Shown piece after piece: positions 17,501-27,631 of a stretch of DNA of 38,584 nt. This DNA comes from Lentzea tibetensis. GTDB taxonomy: Bacteria > Actinomycetota > Actinomycetes > Mycobacteriales > Pseudonocardiaceae. A program made the position numbers and the translations under genes. Location: assembly GCF_007845675.1 (NCBI RefSeq), contig NZ_VOBR01000046.1, forward strand, positions 1 through 38,584, read 5' to 3'. Under the pieces are notes generated by a model that did no database searches, was not told the origin of the DNA, and saw only the letters and a list, made by a program, of their open reading frames with translations. Every line of letters starts with the position of its first letter. Position 1 is the first letter of the stretch.

Positions 17501-20500
17501 CAGTTGACGATCGCGTGGACGTGGGCGTCCGAGTTGTTCGCCGAAGACGAGATCCGCGAGCTCAGTGATCTCATGGTCGCGGTGCTGCACGCTCTCAGCC
17601 AACCTGCGGCCATGTCGGGCGCCTGCGGCCTCACCCCGTCCGAGGTGCCGCTCGCCGGGCTGGCCCAGGCGGAGATCGAGAGGCTCGAACAGGCTCGCCC
17701 CGGCATCGAGGACATCTGGCCGTTGTCGCGGCTGCAGGAGGGCATGCTGTTCCACGCCTTCTACGACACCGACGGCACCGACGCCTACACCCCACAACTC
17801 TGCGTCGACTTCACCGCGGACCTCGACGTCCAACGCCTCCGCGCGGCCGCGGCCGCGTTGCTGCGACGGCACCCCACTCTGCGCGCGGGCTTCTGGAACA
17901 AGGAGTTCGACCATCCGGTGCAGTTCGTCCTCGCCGAGGCCGGCTTGAACTGGCGGGAAATCGACCTCGGCGGTCTCGACCCCGAGCGGCAGCGCGCGGA
18001 GCTGGCCGTGATCCTCGCCGAGGACCGGCGGCGGAGGTTCGACCTCGACCAGCCTCCGCTGCTGAGGTTCACGCTGATCTCGTTGGGCGGCACGGCATGT
18101 CGTGTCTTGCTCACCCACCACCACATCCTGTTCGACGGGTGGTCGACGCCGAAGCTGGTTCGTGAGCTGTTCGACCTGTACGCGGGCAGGGCGCTTGCAC
18201 CGGTGGCGTCCTACCACGACTATCTGACGTGGCTCGCCGGACAGGATCGGGACGCCGCTGAACGGGCGTGGCGCTCCGCTCTGGCCGATGTCCGGCCCAC
18301 GGTGCTGGCGCCGTCCGACGGCGCACGCCGTGCGGTGCAACCGGAACAGATCACAGTCGAACTCGACCACGAGCTCTACTACCGGTTGTCCCGCCGGGCT
18401 CGAGCACACGGCCTCACCCTCAACACGTTCTTCCAGGGCGCCTGGACGATTCTGCTCAGTCGACTCACGGGCCGCGATGATGTCGTCTTCGGCGTCACCT
18501 CGGCGGGCCGACCGCCGGAACTGCCTGGTGTCGAGGACGTGATCGGCCTGTTCATCAACACGTTGCCGTTGCGCGCTCAGACGGATCCGAGTGTTCCGGT
18601 CATCGACTTGTTGCGCCGGATCCAGGACCGTCAAGCGAGCCTGTCGGCGTTCGTGCACCTGAGCCTCGCGGACGTCCAGCAGCTGATCGGTGCGGGCGAG
18701 CTGTTCGACACGATCGTCGTGTTCGAGAACTACCCGCTCGACGGGCTGCAGGAACCAGCGCCGGGAGTCCGCCTCATCGACGTGGAGGCTCACGACGCCA
18801 CGCACTACGCCCTCAGCCTGGCGATCGTCCCCGGTCCCTCCCCGCACATGCACCTCGGGTACCAGCCGGACCTGTTCACACACGAGGCTGTCACGGCGAT
18901 TGGCGAGCAGCTGCTCCACGAGCCGGCGCGAGATCCGGAGCAGCCGCTCGGCAGAGTCGAGGTCTTGTCGCCCGAGCAACGCGCGGACGTGCTCACTCAC
19001 TGGCAGGGCACGACCACGGAGCTACCCGAAACCTGCTTGCCCCAAGCGTTCCGCGCAGTGGCCGACAACACGCCGGACGCGGTCGCGGTGGTGTCCGACG
19101 ACGAGGAACTGACCTACCGCGAGGTGGATGCCCGGTCGAACCGGTTGGCCCACCGCCTGATCGGCGAGGGCGTGCGACCCGAGGACCGGGTTGGCCTGCT
19201 GGTGCGGCGCTCGGCCGGGTTGCTGGTCGCAGTGCTCGCCGTTGCGAAGGCGGGCGCGGCGTACGTCCCGTTGGATGATCGAACGCCACACGCGCGCACG
19301 ACCGAACTGCTGACGATGAGCGGTGCGCGGGTCCTGGTCACCGACCAGGACATTGCGGTTCACAGCGAATCTGTGGTGCGGCTGAGCGATCCGCTCGACA
19401 CCCCCGATCACGACCCCGGCTTACCGGTCCACCCCGACCAGCTGGCCTGCGTGATGTTCACCTCCGGATCGACCGGCACGCCGAAGGCCATCGGCGTGCG
19501 GCACCGCGATGTGATCTCGCTCGTGTGCGACCGGAGGCTGCGCGGTGAGCACCACGAGCGGGTTCTCGTGCACTCCGCACAAGCCTTCGACGCCAGCACC
19601 TACGAACTGTGGGTGCCGCTGCTGCGCGGTGGCACGCTGGTCGTCGCTCCGGCCGGGCGGCTTGACGCGGCCACACAGGCCCGGTTGGTCCACACGCGCG
19701 GTGTGACCGGCGCGTGGATCGCCGCCGGACTGTTCCGGGTGATCGCCGAGGAGGCACCGCACAGCTTCGCCGGGATGCGCGAGGTCTGGGCCGGTGGTGA
19801 CGTGGTGCCGGCCGACGCGGTGCGGCGTGTCCTGCGTGCCTGTCCGGGACTCGTCGTCATCGACGGCTACGGCCCGACCGAGACGACCTCCGTCGCGACC
19901 TGTTTCATGCTGGCCGATCCGGACGCGGTGCCGGACGTCGTGCCGATCGGGCGGCCAATCGACAACAGGTGCGCGTACGTGCTCGGCCACGACCTTCGAC
20001 CAGTGGCTCCCGGCGCGGTCGGCGAACTGTACCTCGCAGGTGCCGGCGTGACCTGTGGCTACCTCGGGCGCGGCGGGCTGACCGCGGAACGCTTCGTCGC
20101 TGATCCGTACGGGCCGCCGGGGGAGCGGATGTACCGCACCGGCGATCTCGCCCCCTGGTCCGCCGACGGACAGTTGGTGTTCGGTGGTCGTGTCGACGAC
20201 CAGGTGAAGGTGCGCGGGTTCAGGGTCGAACCGGGTGAGGTCGAGGCCGTGCTGGTCCGTTGTCCTGGTGTTGCCCAGGCCACTGTCGTCGAGCGAGATG
20301 ACCGGTTGGTCGCTTACGTGGTCGGTGACACCGACGGCCTCGCCGAACGCGTTACCGAGGTGCTGCCGGAGTATCTGGTTCCGTCGACGTTCGTCGAAAT
20401 GGACGCGCTGCCGTTGACGCGCAATGGGAAAGTGGATCGAGCCGCGCTGCGGGATCCTGCTCCCGCAGCGCAGCCCTGTGTCGCCGTCGCGGCACGAAAT

Positions 20501-21607
20501 GCGCGTGAGGAGCGGCTGTGCGCGCTGTTCGCCGACGTGCTCGGTCTGGAGCACGTCGGCATCGACGACAACTTCTTCCAGCTCGGCGGCCACTCATTGC
20601 ACGCGACCCGGCTCGTCAGCCGCATCCGGTCGGCGTTCGGGGTCGAGCTGCCGATCCGGATCGTGTTCGAGGCGCCTCAGGCCGTCGGCCTGCTGCGGCA
20701 AATCGATGACGCAGCCAACGCGCGGCAGCGGGTGCGGCGGTTCGAGCGACCGGAGCGGCTGCCGTTGTCGTTTGGCCAGAGTGGGCTGTGGTTCCTCAAC
20801 CAGCTCGAGGACGCGAGGGGGACCCACAACATCACACTGGGCCTGCGGCTCACGGGAACCCTGAACGCGGCCGCGTTGGAGACGGCGCTGGTCAATGTGC
20901 TCTACAGGCACGAGAGCTTGCGCACGATTTACCCGCGGGTCGGTGACGACCCGTGCCAGGTCGTGCAACACGACACCGATTTCCGCCTGATCCTCAGCAA
21001 CGACTCCGACGAGCTGGCCACGTTCGCGCAAGGGAGGTTCGATCTCACCAGCGAGCTGCCGCTACGTGCGATGCTCTGCCGTGTCGCGCCCCTTGAGCAC
21101 GTCCTGCTGCTGGTGATCCACCACATCTCCGCTGACGGTGCATCCGTCAGGCCGCTCATGCGCGACCTGTCCAACGCCTACACCGCGCGGCTGGCCGGTC
21201 GTGCTCCACAGTGGACCCCGTTGGAGCTTCAGTACGCCGACTACACGTTGTGGCAACAACAGGCTCTCGGCGACGACCTGGATCAGCACTCGGCCATCAC
21301 ACTGCAGACCGAGTTCTGGAGGAATGCGCTCGCCGGCCTGCCTGTCGAGATCGAGCTGCCCACCGACCGGCCGCGGCCTGCTGCCGCGAGTCACGAAGGC
21401 CCGCAGCGCGTCTTTCCGGCTCAGCCGCGACCTGCACGAGCGTCTGCTCGACCTGGCTCGGCAAAACGAGGTCAGTTTTCATGGTGGTGCAGGCGGGTCT
21501 CGCCGCGCTGCTCACCGCGCTCGGTGCGGGTACCGACATCCCGATCGGTACACCGGTCACGGTCCGCACCGACGAAGCGCTCGACGACCTGGTCGGATTC
21601 TTCGTGA
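14582..21607 (+). CDS. NRPS, main segment: A1-T1-E1-C2-A2-T2-C3(N-terminal part)
   Basis: A 7-kb continuous frame. A1 (residues ~1-475; [37 protein letters not shown]). T1 with Ser520 in GGDSI, the PCP type preceding epimerisation. E1 (~565-1010; [23 protein letters not shown]), which makes the first residue D. C2 (~1035-1470; HHILFDGW). A2 (~1480-1955; [28 protein letters not shown]). T2 with Ser2005 in LGGHSL. C3 start with HHISADG. Pocket residues read by eye are about D-T-E-D-L-G-Y-V-D for A1 (acidic lining, possibly a basic amino acid) and D-A-Y-W-W-G-G-S-V for A2 (aliphatic-like, compare the Val code DAFWLGGTF). Sense is lost after [13 protein letters not shown] near 21403. Confidence 0.92.
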   Translation: MVDVFARHVRSTPNNTALVCEGNRLSFQDLDERANQLAHLMIARGAGPEQVVALALSRSADLVVALLAVLKSGAAYLPVDPADPAQRTAFVLADAQPILALDDIPVLDGYPSTAPCVEIDPAHAAYVIYTSGSTGKPKGVVVEHRGLTNLFHDHLAELIEPNAGTATLRAAVTAAFTFDTSWEGLLWLLADHELYVVTDDVRRDPFALTDYVREHRIDMLDVTPSYATQLLDAGLLEAGRHTPAVLLLGGEAVDEPLWRELRDDGATTTYNYYGPTEATVDTLVANVGLHETPVVGTPLRNTRAYVLDAALRPVAPGVVGELYLAGAQLARGYLGRPGLTSTRFVANPFCADSARGHDRMYRTGDLVRWDSTGVVHFVGRADDQVKIRGFRVELGEIESVLLDRPGVSRAVVVVREDKPGDRRPVGYVVGSADPARLRAELTEYLPSHMVPSAVVSLDEFPLTSNGKLDRAALPSPVPDGQVADEARTVTERVLCGLFAEVLGVATVGVNTGFFDHGGDSILAMQLVSRARRAGLSLSTRDVFARRTVAGLAAVVGARQKPPVGGRRDANIGKLWATPITEWLRELGGPIDAYSQSLVLRVPADLGVDRLTQAVQTVIDHHDAFRLRFVRDDWSLVVAHRSDMRGADIVERVDVTGSTDLDGMIAAHTAAARSALDPESGEVLRLVWFDAGPARQGRLLIVAHHLVIDGMSWRIVVSDLAVAWQALRDGRTPELDPVGTSLREWTRQLALQSAHDKQRAELPLWRTVVEADDPLLGNRPLDPLTDVTATAHVLQVTTHLPTLLSGVPAVLRCSVEELLLTGFALALARWRQQRNTTTDTAVLVNLEGHGREGLTPEIDLSRTVGWFTSVFPVCLDAGPIDWTDLPGFAGRAIKQVKEQVRVLRDKGIGYGLLRYLNPDTRAELAGRAPQVAFNYLGRFDTEWPVTGPLLDGAGADGEMPPGYALKVNAFAEGKQLTIAWTWASELFAEDEIRELSDLMVAVLHALSQPAAMSGACGLTPSEVPLAGLAQAEIERLEQARPGIEDIWPLSRLQEGMLFHAFYDTDGTDAYTPQLCVDFTADLDVQRLRAAAAALLRRHPTLRAGFWNKEFDHPVQFVLAEAGLNWREIDLGGLDPERQRAELAVILAEDRRRRFDLDQPPLLRFTLISLGGTACRVLLTHHHILFDGWSTPKLVRELFDLYAGRALAPVASYHDYLTWLAGQDRDAAERAWRSALADVRPTVLAPSDGARRAVQPEQITVELDHELYYRLSRRARAHGLTLNTFFQGAWTILLSRLTGRDDVVFGVTSAGRPPELPGVEDVIGLFINTLPLRAQTDPSVPVIDLLRRIQDRQASLSAFVHLSLADVQQLIGAGELFDTIVVFENYPLDGLQEPAPGVRLIDVEAHDATHYALSLAIVPGPSPHMHLGYQPDLFTHEAVTAIGEQLLHEPARDPEQPLGRVEVLSPEQRADVLTHWQGTTTELPETCLPQAFRAVADNTPDAVAVVSDDEELTYREVDARSNRLAHRLIGEGVRPEDRVGLLVRRSAGLLVAVLAVAKAGAAYVPLDDRTPHARTTELLTMSGARVLVTDQDIAVHSESVVRLSDPLDTPDHDPGLPVHPDQLACVMFTSGSTGTPKAIGVRHRDVISLVCDRRLRGEHHERVLVHSAQAFDASTYELWVPLLRGGTLVVAPAGRLDAATQARLVHTRGVTGAWIAAGLFRVIAEEAPHSFAGMREVWAGGDVVPADAVRRVLRACPGLVVIDGYGPTETTSVATCFMLADPDAVPDVVPIGRPIDNRCAYVLGHDLRPVAPGAVGELYLAGAGVTCGYLGRGGLTAERFVADPYGPPGERMYRTGDLAPWSADGQLVFGGRVDDQVKVRGFRVEPGEVEAVLVRCPGVAQATVVERDDRLVAYVVGDTDGLAERVTEVLPEYLVPSTFVEMDALPLTRNGKVDRAALRDPAPAAQPCVAVAARNAREERLCALFADVLGLEHVGIDDNFFQLGGHSLHATRLVSRIRSAFGVELPIRIVFEAPQAVGLLRQIDDAANARQRVRRFERPERLPLSFGQSGLWFLNQLEDARGTHNITLGLRLTGTLNAAALETALVNVLYRHESLRTIYPRVGDDPCQVVQHDTDFRLILSNDSDELATFAQGRFDLTSELPLRAMLCRVAPLEHVLLLVIHHISADGASVRPLMRDLSNAYTARLAGRAPQWTPLELQYADYTLWQQQALGDDLDQHSAITLQTEFWRNALAGLPVEIELPTDRPRPAAASHEGPQRVFPAQPRPARASARPGSAKRGQFSWWCRRVSPRCSPRSVRVPTSRSVHRSRSAPTKRSTTWSDSS

Positions 21608-23022
21608 ACACAGTGGTGTTGCGCACTGACACGTCGGGTAGGCCCACCTTCCGCGAGCTGCTGACGAGAGTCTGGGACACCGACCTCTCCGCCTTCACCA
21701 ACCAGGATCTGCCGTTCGAGCGACTGGTCGAGCTTCTGAACCCGGAACGGTCACGCGCGAGGCACCCGTTGTTCCAGACTCTGCTGACGCTGCGCGACAT
21801 CGAGGACATCAGGATCGACCTGCCCGGTCTCACCGTTGCGGCTGAGGAAATTGCCACTCGCACCACGACGTGCGACCTCGCGTTCGAACTGGTCGAAACC
21901 GGCGATGGTATCGAGGGACTGCTCGACTACAGCACCGACCTGTTCGACGCGGCCACCGCTGAATGGATCGCGGCCAGCTTCACCCGTCTGCTGGCGAAGC
22001 TGGCCGACGCACCGGATCAGCCGATCGACCGGCACTGCGTGCTCAGCCCGCTGGAGCGTCGTCGCGTGCTGACCAGGTACAACGACACCGCGCAAGACGT
22101 GCCCACCGGGACGCTGACTGAGTTGTTCGCCGCCGCGGTCGCATGGGTTCCGGACGTGATCGCGGTGTCGTTCGAGGGCACCGACATCAGCTACGCAGAC
22201 GTGAACCAGCGCGCGAACCGGTTGGCGCATGAGTTGATCGCGCGCGGTGTGGGGCCGGAGGATCTGATCGCGTTGTCGCTGCCGAGGTCCGTGGAACTGC
22301 TGGTCGCGATCCTCGCGGTGAGCAAGTCGGGAGCGGCGTATTTGCCCGTCGACCCGTCTTATCCGGGGCTGAGCTGGTGCTATGCGGGTCTGCTCGCGCA
22401 CCTGCACGCCGATCAGCCGCTCTACGGGTTGCAGTCCAGCGCCGTGAGCCTCGACGGAGCGGTTCCGTCCACCATGGATGATCTGGTGAGCGGCTACGTG
22501 AAGCAGGTGCGTTCTGTCCAGCCGGATGGTCCGTACCAACTGCTGGGCTGGTCGTTCGGCGGCAATGTCGCTCACGCGCTCGCCGTCCGCCTGCGAGCGA
22601 TGGGCGAAGACGTGGCGTTGCTCGCGATCATCGACGCCTACCCTTCGCACCACTCCTTGGACGGTCTCGAGGTACCGGGTGAGCAGGAGCTGCTGGAGAT
22701 GGTGCGGGAGATGGACGGTGTCGAGCCGGACGAACAGATGATCGCCAGGATCCGCCGGGCCTATGCCGCGCACGTCGACATGCTGCGGGGTGCGGTCATC
22801 GACGTGTTCGACGGCCCAATCGTGCACTTCACTGCCGTCCACGACCGTGCACCACAGGCACCGGACAGCAACTCGTGGCGGCACCACGTGACCGGCCGGA
22901 TCGAGCGACACGATGTCGACTCCACTCACAACGCCATGACGCAACCACGGCCCCTGGCCGCGATAGGCGAGGTGATCGCCGGGAAACTCGCGGAGATCGC
23001 GAACGGAGTAGCCACACAGTGA
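21404..23022 (+). pseudogene. NRPS, last segment: rest of C3, A3 stub fused to thioesterase
   Basis: C3 continues in a second frame ([20 protein letters not shown], about 21407-21475), then shifts again near 21478 to a third frame ([12 protein letters not shown] on). After C3 comes an A3 start ([43 protein letters not shown]) that stops just past core motif A2. It is joined in frame at about 22367 to LSWCYAGLLAHL, the interior of a type I thioesterase. The TE keeps the nucleophile Ser in GWSFGGN (22552-22554), IDAYP and a candidate His in STHNAM. A3 core, T3 and the TE N-terminus are gone, so module 3 cannot load an amino acid. The stop overlaps the P450 GTG. Confidence 0.87.
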
Positions 23023-23680
23023 CAACCGCGCGCGTCTATCCGTTCGGACCGCAGCACCGGCTCGATGTCGACCCTCTGTTCGCCGAGCTGCGCGAGAGCG
23101 AACCGGTCGTCAAGGTGCGGATGCCGCACGGTGGCGACGCGTGGCTGGTCACCACTTATGCGGAGGCCAAGGTCGTGTGGAGTGACGACCGTCGCTTCGG
23201 CCGGGCGGCGACCGTGGGCACCGACGTGCCTCGGGCCCGTCCGGTCATCCAGGCCAGCCGGTCGATACACACCATGGACCCACCGGAACACACCTCCTTT
23301 CGCCGCATGGTCGGCAAGGCGTTCACCGTCCGCACCGTCGCTCGACTCGAGGAGCGAGCGAAGGAGATCGTCGATGATCTGCTCGATCAGATCGTCGACC
23401 ACGGGCACCGGCAGACCTGGTGAAGATGTTCGCGGATCCGCTTCCGATCACCGTGATCTGCAAGTTGCTCGGGGTTCCGTACGCCGACCGCGACGGGTTT
23501 CGCGCGTGGTCCGAAGCGGCGGTCGCGTTGACCGCGTTCTCTCCGGACGAGGCGCTGGAGGCCCGGATCAACCTAGTCACCTCACAGCACGCAGGAGTTG
23601 TCATGCCACCAACGGTGCGCCGAGACAAGCCCCTGGAGGTCTTCACCAGCGTCGGCGCGCCTGTTCACGACAACTTGTGA
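23019..23680 (+). pseudogene. Cytochrome P450, frameshifted and truncated
   Basis: N-terminal half of a bacterial class I P450, probably once a tailoring hydroxylase. GTG 23019 overlaps the NRPS stop. It shows RVYPFGPQHRLDVDPLFAEL, AWLVTTYAEAK and the C-helix motif MDPPEHTSFRRMV. After LLDQIVDHG the frame shifts at about 23405 to [20 protein letters not shown] and [18 protein letters not shown]450-like sequence ends near 23578 ([10 protein letters not shown]); the following 33 codons are unrelated. The I-helix, ExxR and haem-cysteine regions are absent, so the enzyme is dead. Confidence 0.88.
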
Positions 23681-24123
23681 ACTTTTTGGGAGGTCGTGAA
23701 CGTGGTGGTGTTGTGTGGATTCCAGAGCACATGAAGGGGCCGCCGTGGGTGACGGCGCCGCAGTGTCACGAGGTGTTGTCTATGCAGGACGATGTCGTCT
23801 CGCTCGCCGGTGAGCGCGTTTCGCATGGCGGTGAAGATCACCGCGACGTGCCCCTGGCTGTGTTGCAGCAGCACGCGATGTCGCGTGGCGACCCTGGTCG
23901 AGGCGGTCGTGGTGGACCGGCGCGAGCGCAATGCAGTGCACATCGAGGTCGCACCCGATGGGACGAGCCAGCCTGTGTCCGAGTACTGAACCTCGCCGCG
24001 TCCCGCCTCCTCCCCTGGGCGCGGCGCACCGGCCCGGTGGTGAGTGGAGTGCCACCCCGTCCGCATTCCTCACCACCGGACCGCTCTCAACAACACAAAA
24101 GAACCCGGCGCTGCACCGCCCTC
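23681..24123. other. Region with no assignable gene between the P450 and LCP remnants
   Basis: Several open frames of 60-130 codons exist on both strands here, but none gives a recognisable motif or a ribosome site. A short inverted repeat GTTCAC...GTGAAC straddles 23662-23681 with a further GTGAAC just downstream. The stretch may be the scar of a lost mobile element that truncated the P450; this is inference. Confidence 0.35.
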
Positions 24124-24914
24124 ATGTTCGTTGGTATGGAAAAGAAAACCAACCTCCGCCGAGTCGCTTCCACGGCAGGCAAGACGGCCCTCGGACTGGC
24201 CTCCGCAGTCATCCTCATCGCCGCAGGCGTTGCGTGGCAGGATCTCACCGAACTCACGACAGAAGTGACCAAACAGGACGTTATTGCCGAGGAGACGAGC
24301 ACCGGCGAGCGTCCACCGGACGGTTCGCTCGATGTCATGCTCGTCGGGCTGGACAGTCGCACCGATGCGAAGGGAAACCCGCTGCCGCAGAAGGTTCTGC
24401 GCGAGTGCAGGCCGGTGGCGGTGACGCAGGGGCCTCAACACCGACATGCTGATCATGGTTCACATCCCGAATGACAGCGGCAAGGCGTTCGCGGTGTCGT
24501 TCCCGCGACTCGTATGTGGAGATCGCTGGCGGATTCGGGCGGCACAAGATCAATTCGGCGTACGCGTACAGCCGATCCGCGGCGTTGAAGAACGACCTCG
24601 GCGAGCTGGAGGCGCGCTGGGAGGGTGCGAAGAATCTCATCGCTACGGTCGAGGGCCTGTCCGGTTTGAAAATCGACCACTATGCAGAGGTGAATCTAGC
24701 CGGGTTCTACGAGATCACCAATGCGGTCGGCGGGATCGATGTGTGTCTGAAGGCGCCGGTCAACGACAAGTCATCTGGTGCGAACCTCCCAGCGGGCCAG
24801 CAGACCGTCGAGGGTCGCGACGCACTCGCGTTCGTCCGGCAGCGTGCAGGCCTACCGTTCGGCGATCTCGATCGAGTGGTGCCTCAGCAGGTCTTCATGG
24901 CAGCGACCAGGTAG
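24124..24914 (+). pseudogene. LytR-CpsA-Psr (LCP) family protein, multiply frameshifted and truncated
   Basis: LCP enzymes transfer glycopolymers to peptidoglycan at the outer membrane face. A single N-terminal membrane segment (TALGLASAVILIAAGVAW) is followed by LDVMLVGLDSRTDAKGNPLP, the usual LCP start. Sense then jumps frame near 24395-24430 (LNTDMLIMVHIPNDSGKAFA), again near 24505 (DSYVEIAGGFGRHKINSAYA) and runs to RDALAFVRQR and DLDRVVPQQVF, ending ATR-stop. Catalytic-region arginines in PRDSY and FVRQR are recognisable. The usual C-terminal portion is absent. Start may be ATG 24124 or 24136. Clearly non-functional. Confidence 0.85.
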
Positions 24915-25007
24915 GCGGTCACCTGGCCTCAAACAGTGCAAAATTAGATCGGTCGACTTGAAAGTGTAACTCGATTAAGTTCGCTGCCTTGATTTGGGAG
25001 GTTAATG

Positions 25008-27026
25008 ATGACTGAACCTGGTCGCGTTGGGCGCAGTAACTCGCTTCGTTCAAGTCAACCTAGCTATTTGGGTTATGAAACTGATTTCGAATATGCACTG
25101 TCTGATGATGGTGAATCAATCAGTACAGATGACAACGAAGTTGAAAGCTTCGACGTTCAAGGTGTATCGCCGCTCGGCGGTCAACGCACTGGCAATCAAG
25201 TATCTGGAGGGCGGAAGATCGGGGAGGACCGAGCTTTCTGGAGCGCGATGGAGCAGCTGGCAGCGAGTGGTCATCCGAATGCGGCCGCGCAACACCAGAA
25301 GTACGTCACACGATGGGCGCCGATCGCTGACGCTTACGAGAACGCCATGCGAGATTACTCAAGTGTCGTTGGGGGCGACTTTAACTCTGTTCTGGACAGC
25401 TATCAGAAGCTCATAAATTTCTTTGATGAGATCGTCAAGGACCCCGCGTTTCCTCGTTCGCCTGTCAAGCCTGGGGAGACCGACACCGACACCGACAGCG
25501 ATATCGCAGAGCTACGACAAACTGGAATGCTCAACGAGATTGACAAAGTCTATGATAGCCCGGACGAATGGGGTCTAGGCTTCGACCTCGCCAGTGCTCG
25601 TAACGAGATTGTGGATCACAGCCGAGTTCTCCCAGCTTCACAGGAGATCGCACAGCAGGCGTACGAAAAGGCGCAGAAGATGTTGGGTCGACTGCTGGTG
25701 GGGGAGGTGAAAAACCCTGATCACCATGAAGACTTCGACGAAGTGGTGAAACTCGCCCGTGATCAGGTGTACTGGGCAAGCGAGAATCTTGAATTCTGGA
25801 ACCATCACGTCTCATACTCCAGTGATCGAACGTCTCAAGCCGACTCTGACAGCAGTAGACCTGCAAGTGAGGACGTAGCAGACTCAGAAGTCAAAAGGCT
25901 GTCAGATTTTCTGGAAGAAAGAGAGTGGTATCGACTGTACATTCATCCGCAGGATCACGCGGCGGCGCGTGAAAAATTTCCGGATGATCCGGGCAAGTAC
26001 TACGACCAGACTGATCCCGGCTACCAGTCGGGCATGGTGGAGAGCTATCGACAAGTACTTGACAGTGAGGACCTTGCATCGATCGAACTCAATTATGAAA
26101 CCTACAATCACTGGCACGATCTGGTCAATTCACACCTGGCGACCAAAGTGGATGCTACAGGTTCGGGCCAGCAGCTCGACGCGAACATTGTTACCGCCCA
26201 TCCGATCCGCTCGCCTGAGGTAAGTGCAACCCTGCTAACAGAGAAGGTTGGTGATAAGCAGCTGGTTGGCACCCCCGGAGACAATTCAGTGACATGGCTC
26301 TATGAGGGCTCCATCATGTCGAACTTCTCGGCAGACGAAATTCCGGGAATGCTTGATTCGGTGTTCGATCGATACAGGAAGGAGATTGAGCAGGCTGCTG
26401 ACGCGAGTGACAAGTTCCATGCCATCGGCAGGGCTGTTCGCACTGTACAAACGATCCATCCGAACAGTGATACCAACTCGCGGCTCAACATCTACCTGAT
26501 GACGCCAGCCCTCCTGCAGAAAAATGGATTCAAGCCGGTCGTAATTCAAGATCTTCACACGATGTTCCAGGGTGGTCGAACGCTGGACCAGATTGCCAGG
26601 GCTCTTAAGGAAGGGCAAAATGTTGACCTGTTGACGGACAGTCCGCCAACGCTGATTACAGAGTCCCTCTCCAGTGTGCAAGTCCTTACTAAACGTGCGG
26701 AGTCGATCAGCCACGACTCCGACCAGACGGGCCTGGAGATCGACTTCGAATATAGAAGCGGCCCGTCTAGCAGTGTCGCCTCATTAAACTCATTGAACGG
26801 TCAACTGGACAACGGGGAGTCCTGGTTTGGAGCTTCCTTGGAGGTCAGCTCACCGCCGCTCGACTCGGATGCTTCAAACTCTACTTCTGTGGTCGCCGGT
26901 GCTGCGTCGATCAGATCGATAGATCTGAAGGATAGCTCAGTCAAGAATGCAACTGGCCAAACAAAGCTGTCAATGGCGCCACCTTCGCCGGTGCAGACGC
27001 GGACGTCAACCGGGCCAACCCGGTAA
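25008..27026 (+). CDS. Large protein with a degenerate Fic-like domain, possible toxin/effector
   Basis: 672 residues, no signal peptide or membrane segment, acidic and serine-rich. GGGAGG before ATGATG favours the second ATG (25008). The N-terminal half is helical and unassigned. In the C-terminal half, ADEIPGMLDSVFDRYRKEI, KFHAIGRAVRTVQ and IHPNSDTNSRL (26454-26486), followed by MTPALLQKNGFKPVVI, follow the layout of Fic domains, whose motif is HPFx(D/E)GNGRxxR. Here it is HPNSDTNSR: His, Asp, Asn and Arg are kept, Phe and both Gly are replaced. Fic enzymes AMPylate or phosphorylate proteins; activity here is uncertain. A DFEY motif occurs near both ends (YETDFEY, EIDFEY). Base composition is clearly lower in GC than its neighbours, suggesting transfer. 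Confidence 0.6.
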   Translation: MTEPGRVGRSNSLRSSQPSYLGYETDFEYALSDDGESISTDDNEVESFDVQGVSPLGGQRTGNQVSGGRKIGEDRAFWSAMEQLAASGHPNAAAQHQKYVTRWAPIADAYENAMRDYSSVVGGDFNSVLDSYQKLINFFDEIVKDPAFPRSPVKPGETDTDTDSDIAELRQTGMLNEIDKVYDSPDEWGLGFDLASARNEIVDHSRVLPASQEIAQQAYEKAQKMLGRLLVGEVKNPDHHEDFDEVVKLARDQVYWASENLEFWNHHVSYSSDRTSQADSDSSRPASEDVADSEVKRLSDFLEEREWYRLYIHPQDHAAAREKFPDDPGKYYDQTDPGYQSGMVESYRQVLDSEDLASIELNYETYNHWHDLVNSHLATKVDATGSGQQLDANIVTAHPIRSPEVSATLLTEKVGDKQLVGTPGDNSVTWLYEGSIMSNFSADEIPGMLDSVFDRYRKEIEQAADASDKFHAIGRAVRTVQTIHPNSDTNSRLNIYLMTPALLQKNGFKPVVIQDLHTMFQGGRTLDQIARALKEGQNVDLLTDSPPTLITESLSSVQVLTKRAESISHDSDQTGLEIDFEYRSGPSSSVASLNSLNGQLDNGESWFGASLEVSSPPLDSDASNSTSVVAGAASIRSIDLKDSSVKNATGQTKLSMAPPSPVQTRTSTGPTR

Positions 27027-27085
27027 TGTTCGCGTGAGTATCGCATCTTCGAAGTTATCCGGCACGAGTCAACTTTATCGGTAAT

Positions 27086-27104
27086 AGGGCAGTCGCGCTG
27101 CCCT
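27086..27104 (+). terminator. Hairpin downstream of the Fic-like gene
   Basis: AGGGCAG (27086-27092) and CTGCCCT (27098-27104) form a 7-bp stem with a 5-nt loop, 60 bp after the stop codon, followed by a T-richer GATTGACTTT. Position fits a terminator. Confidence 0.55.
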
Positions 27105-27630
27105 GATTGACTTTGCGGTAGCTCTTCGTGTGGAAGCGATGTGTTCCACTAGCAAGGAAGGTTCCAGGCGGCCTGCGTCAGCACATCGCAATCCACTCAC
27201 GGCGCATCCTCTGGAAAGTGTCATCGCGACCTCTAAACCAGACACGTCAATAGCACGTCGCAACTTCACCACGTCGCCAGCTTCACCCCGCGATCGTCCG
27301 CCCTGCTAAGCTCGCGCACACCCCGGTCGGGCGGCAGCCACCGCCCCGCCGAGGAATATAGGAGGCATGTGCCGTTCTCCGCGCGATCGAGGTGGCCAGC
27401 GCGGTCACATCACGGTCCACAAATGGGCAACATCGGCAGGGGCAACTGGCTTCATGGACACCAATGGCGAAGCACTTCGATCTGCGATGCGCCGAGTCCG
27501 GTCGTTCGTGGCTACGTACAGGTCTTGAAAGGCTGGGGTTGATCGCGGTTGGCTCGGCGTGTTGTCCCCGATCGTGATCGATTCATGATCTACGCGGGGA
27601 TGGATGGGGGTACGCGGATGGAGGCGGCCT
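27105..27630. other. Gene-poor stretch between the Fic-like gene and the IS630 remnant
   Basis: No recognised gene. A 53-codon frame (ATG 27367 to TGA 27528, ending FMDTNGEALRSAMRRVRSF VATYRS) lies behind TATAGGAGG, but that ribosome site touches the ATG and suits the overlapping GTG 27369 better, whose frame also has no known motif. One of them may be a remnant of a small protein. Confidence 0.3.
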
Positions 27631-27631
27631 G

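Noticed and set aside
16193-19000. 935-codon minus-strand open frame
   Set aside because: Antisense to NRPS domains E1, C2 and neighbours that carry all core motifs; typical GC-rich shadow frame.
21138-21629. Separate small gene in the NRPS C3 region
   Set aside because: Only its middle part is sensible and it matches the missing piece of C3; it is a frameshift segment, not a gene.
23665-24066. Minus-strand 133-codon open frame as a transposase remnant
   Set aside because: No catalytic or HTH motif could be recognised in any frame; left as unassigned.
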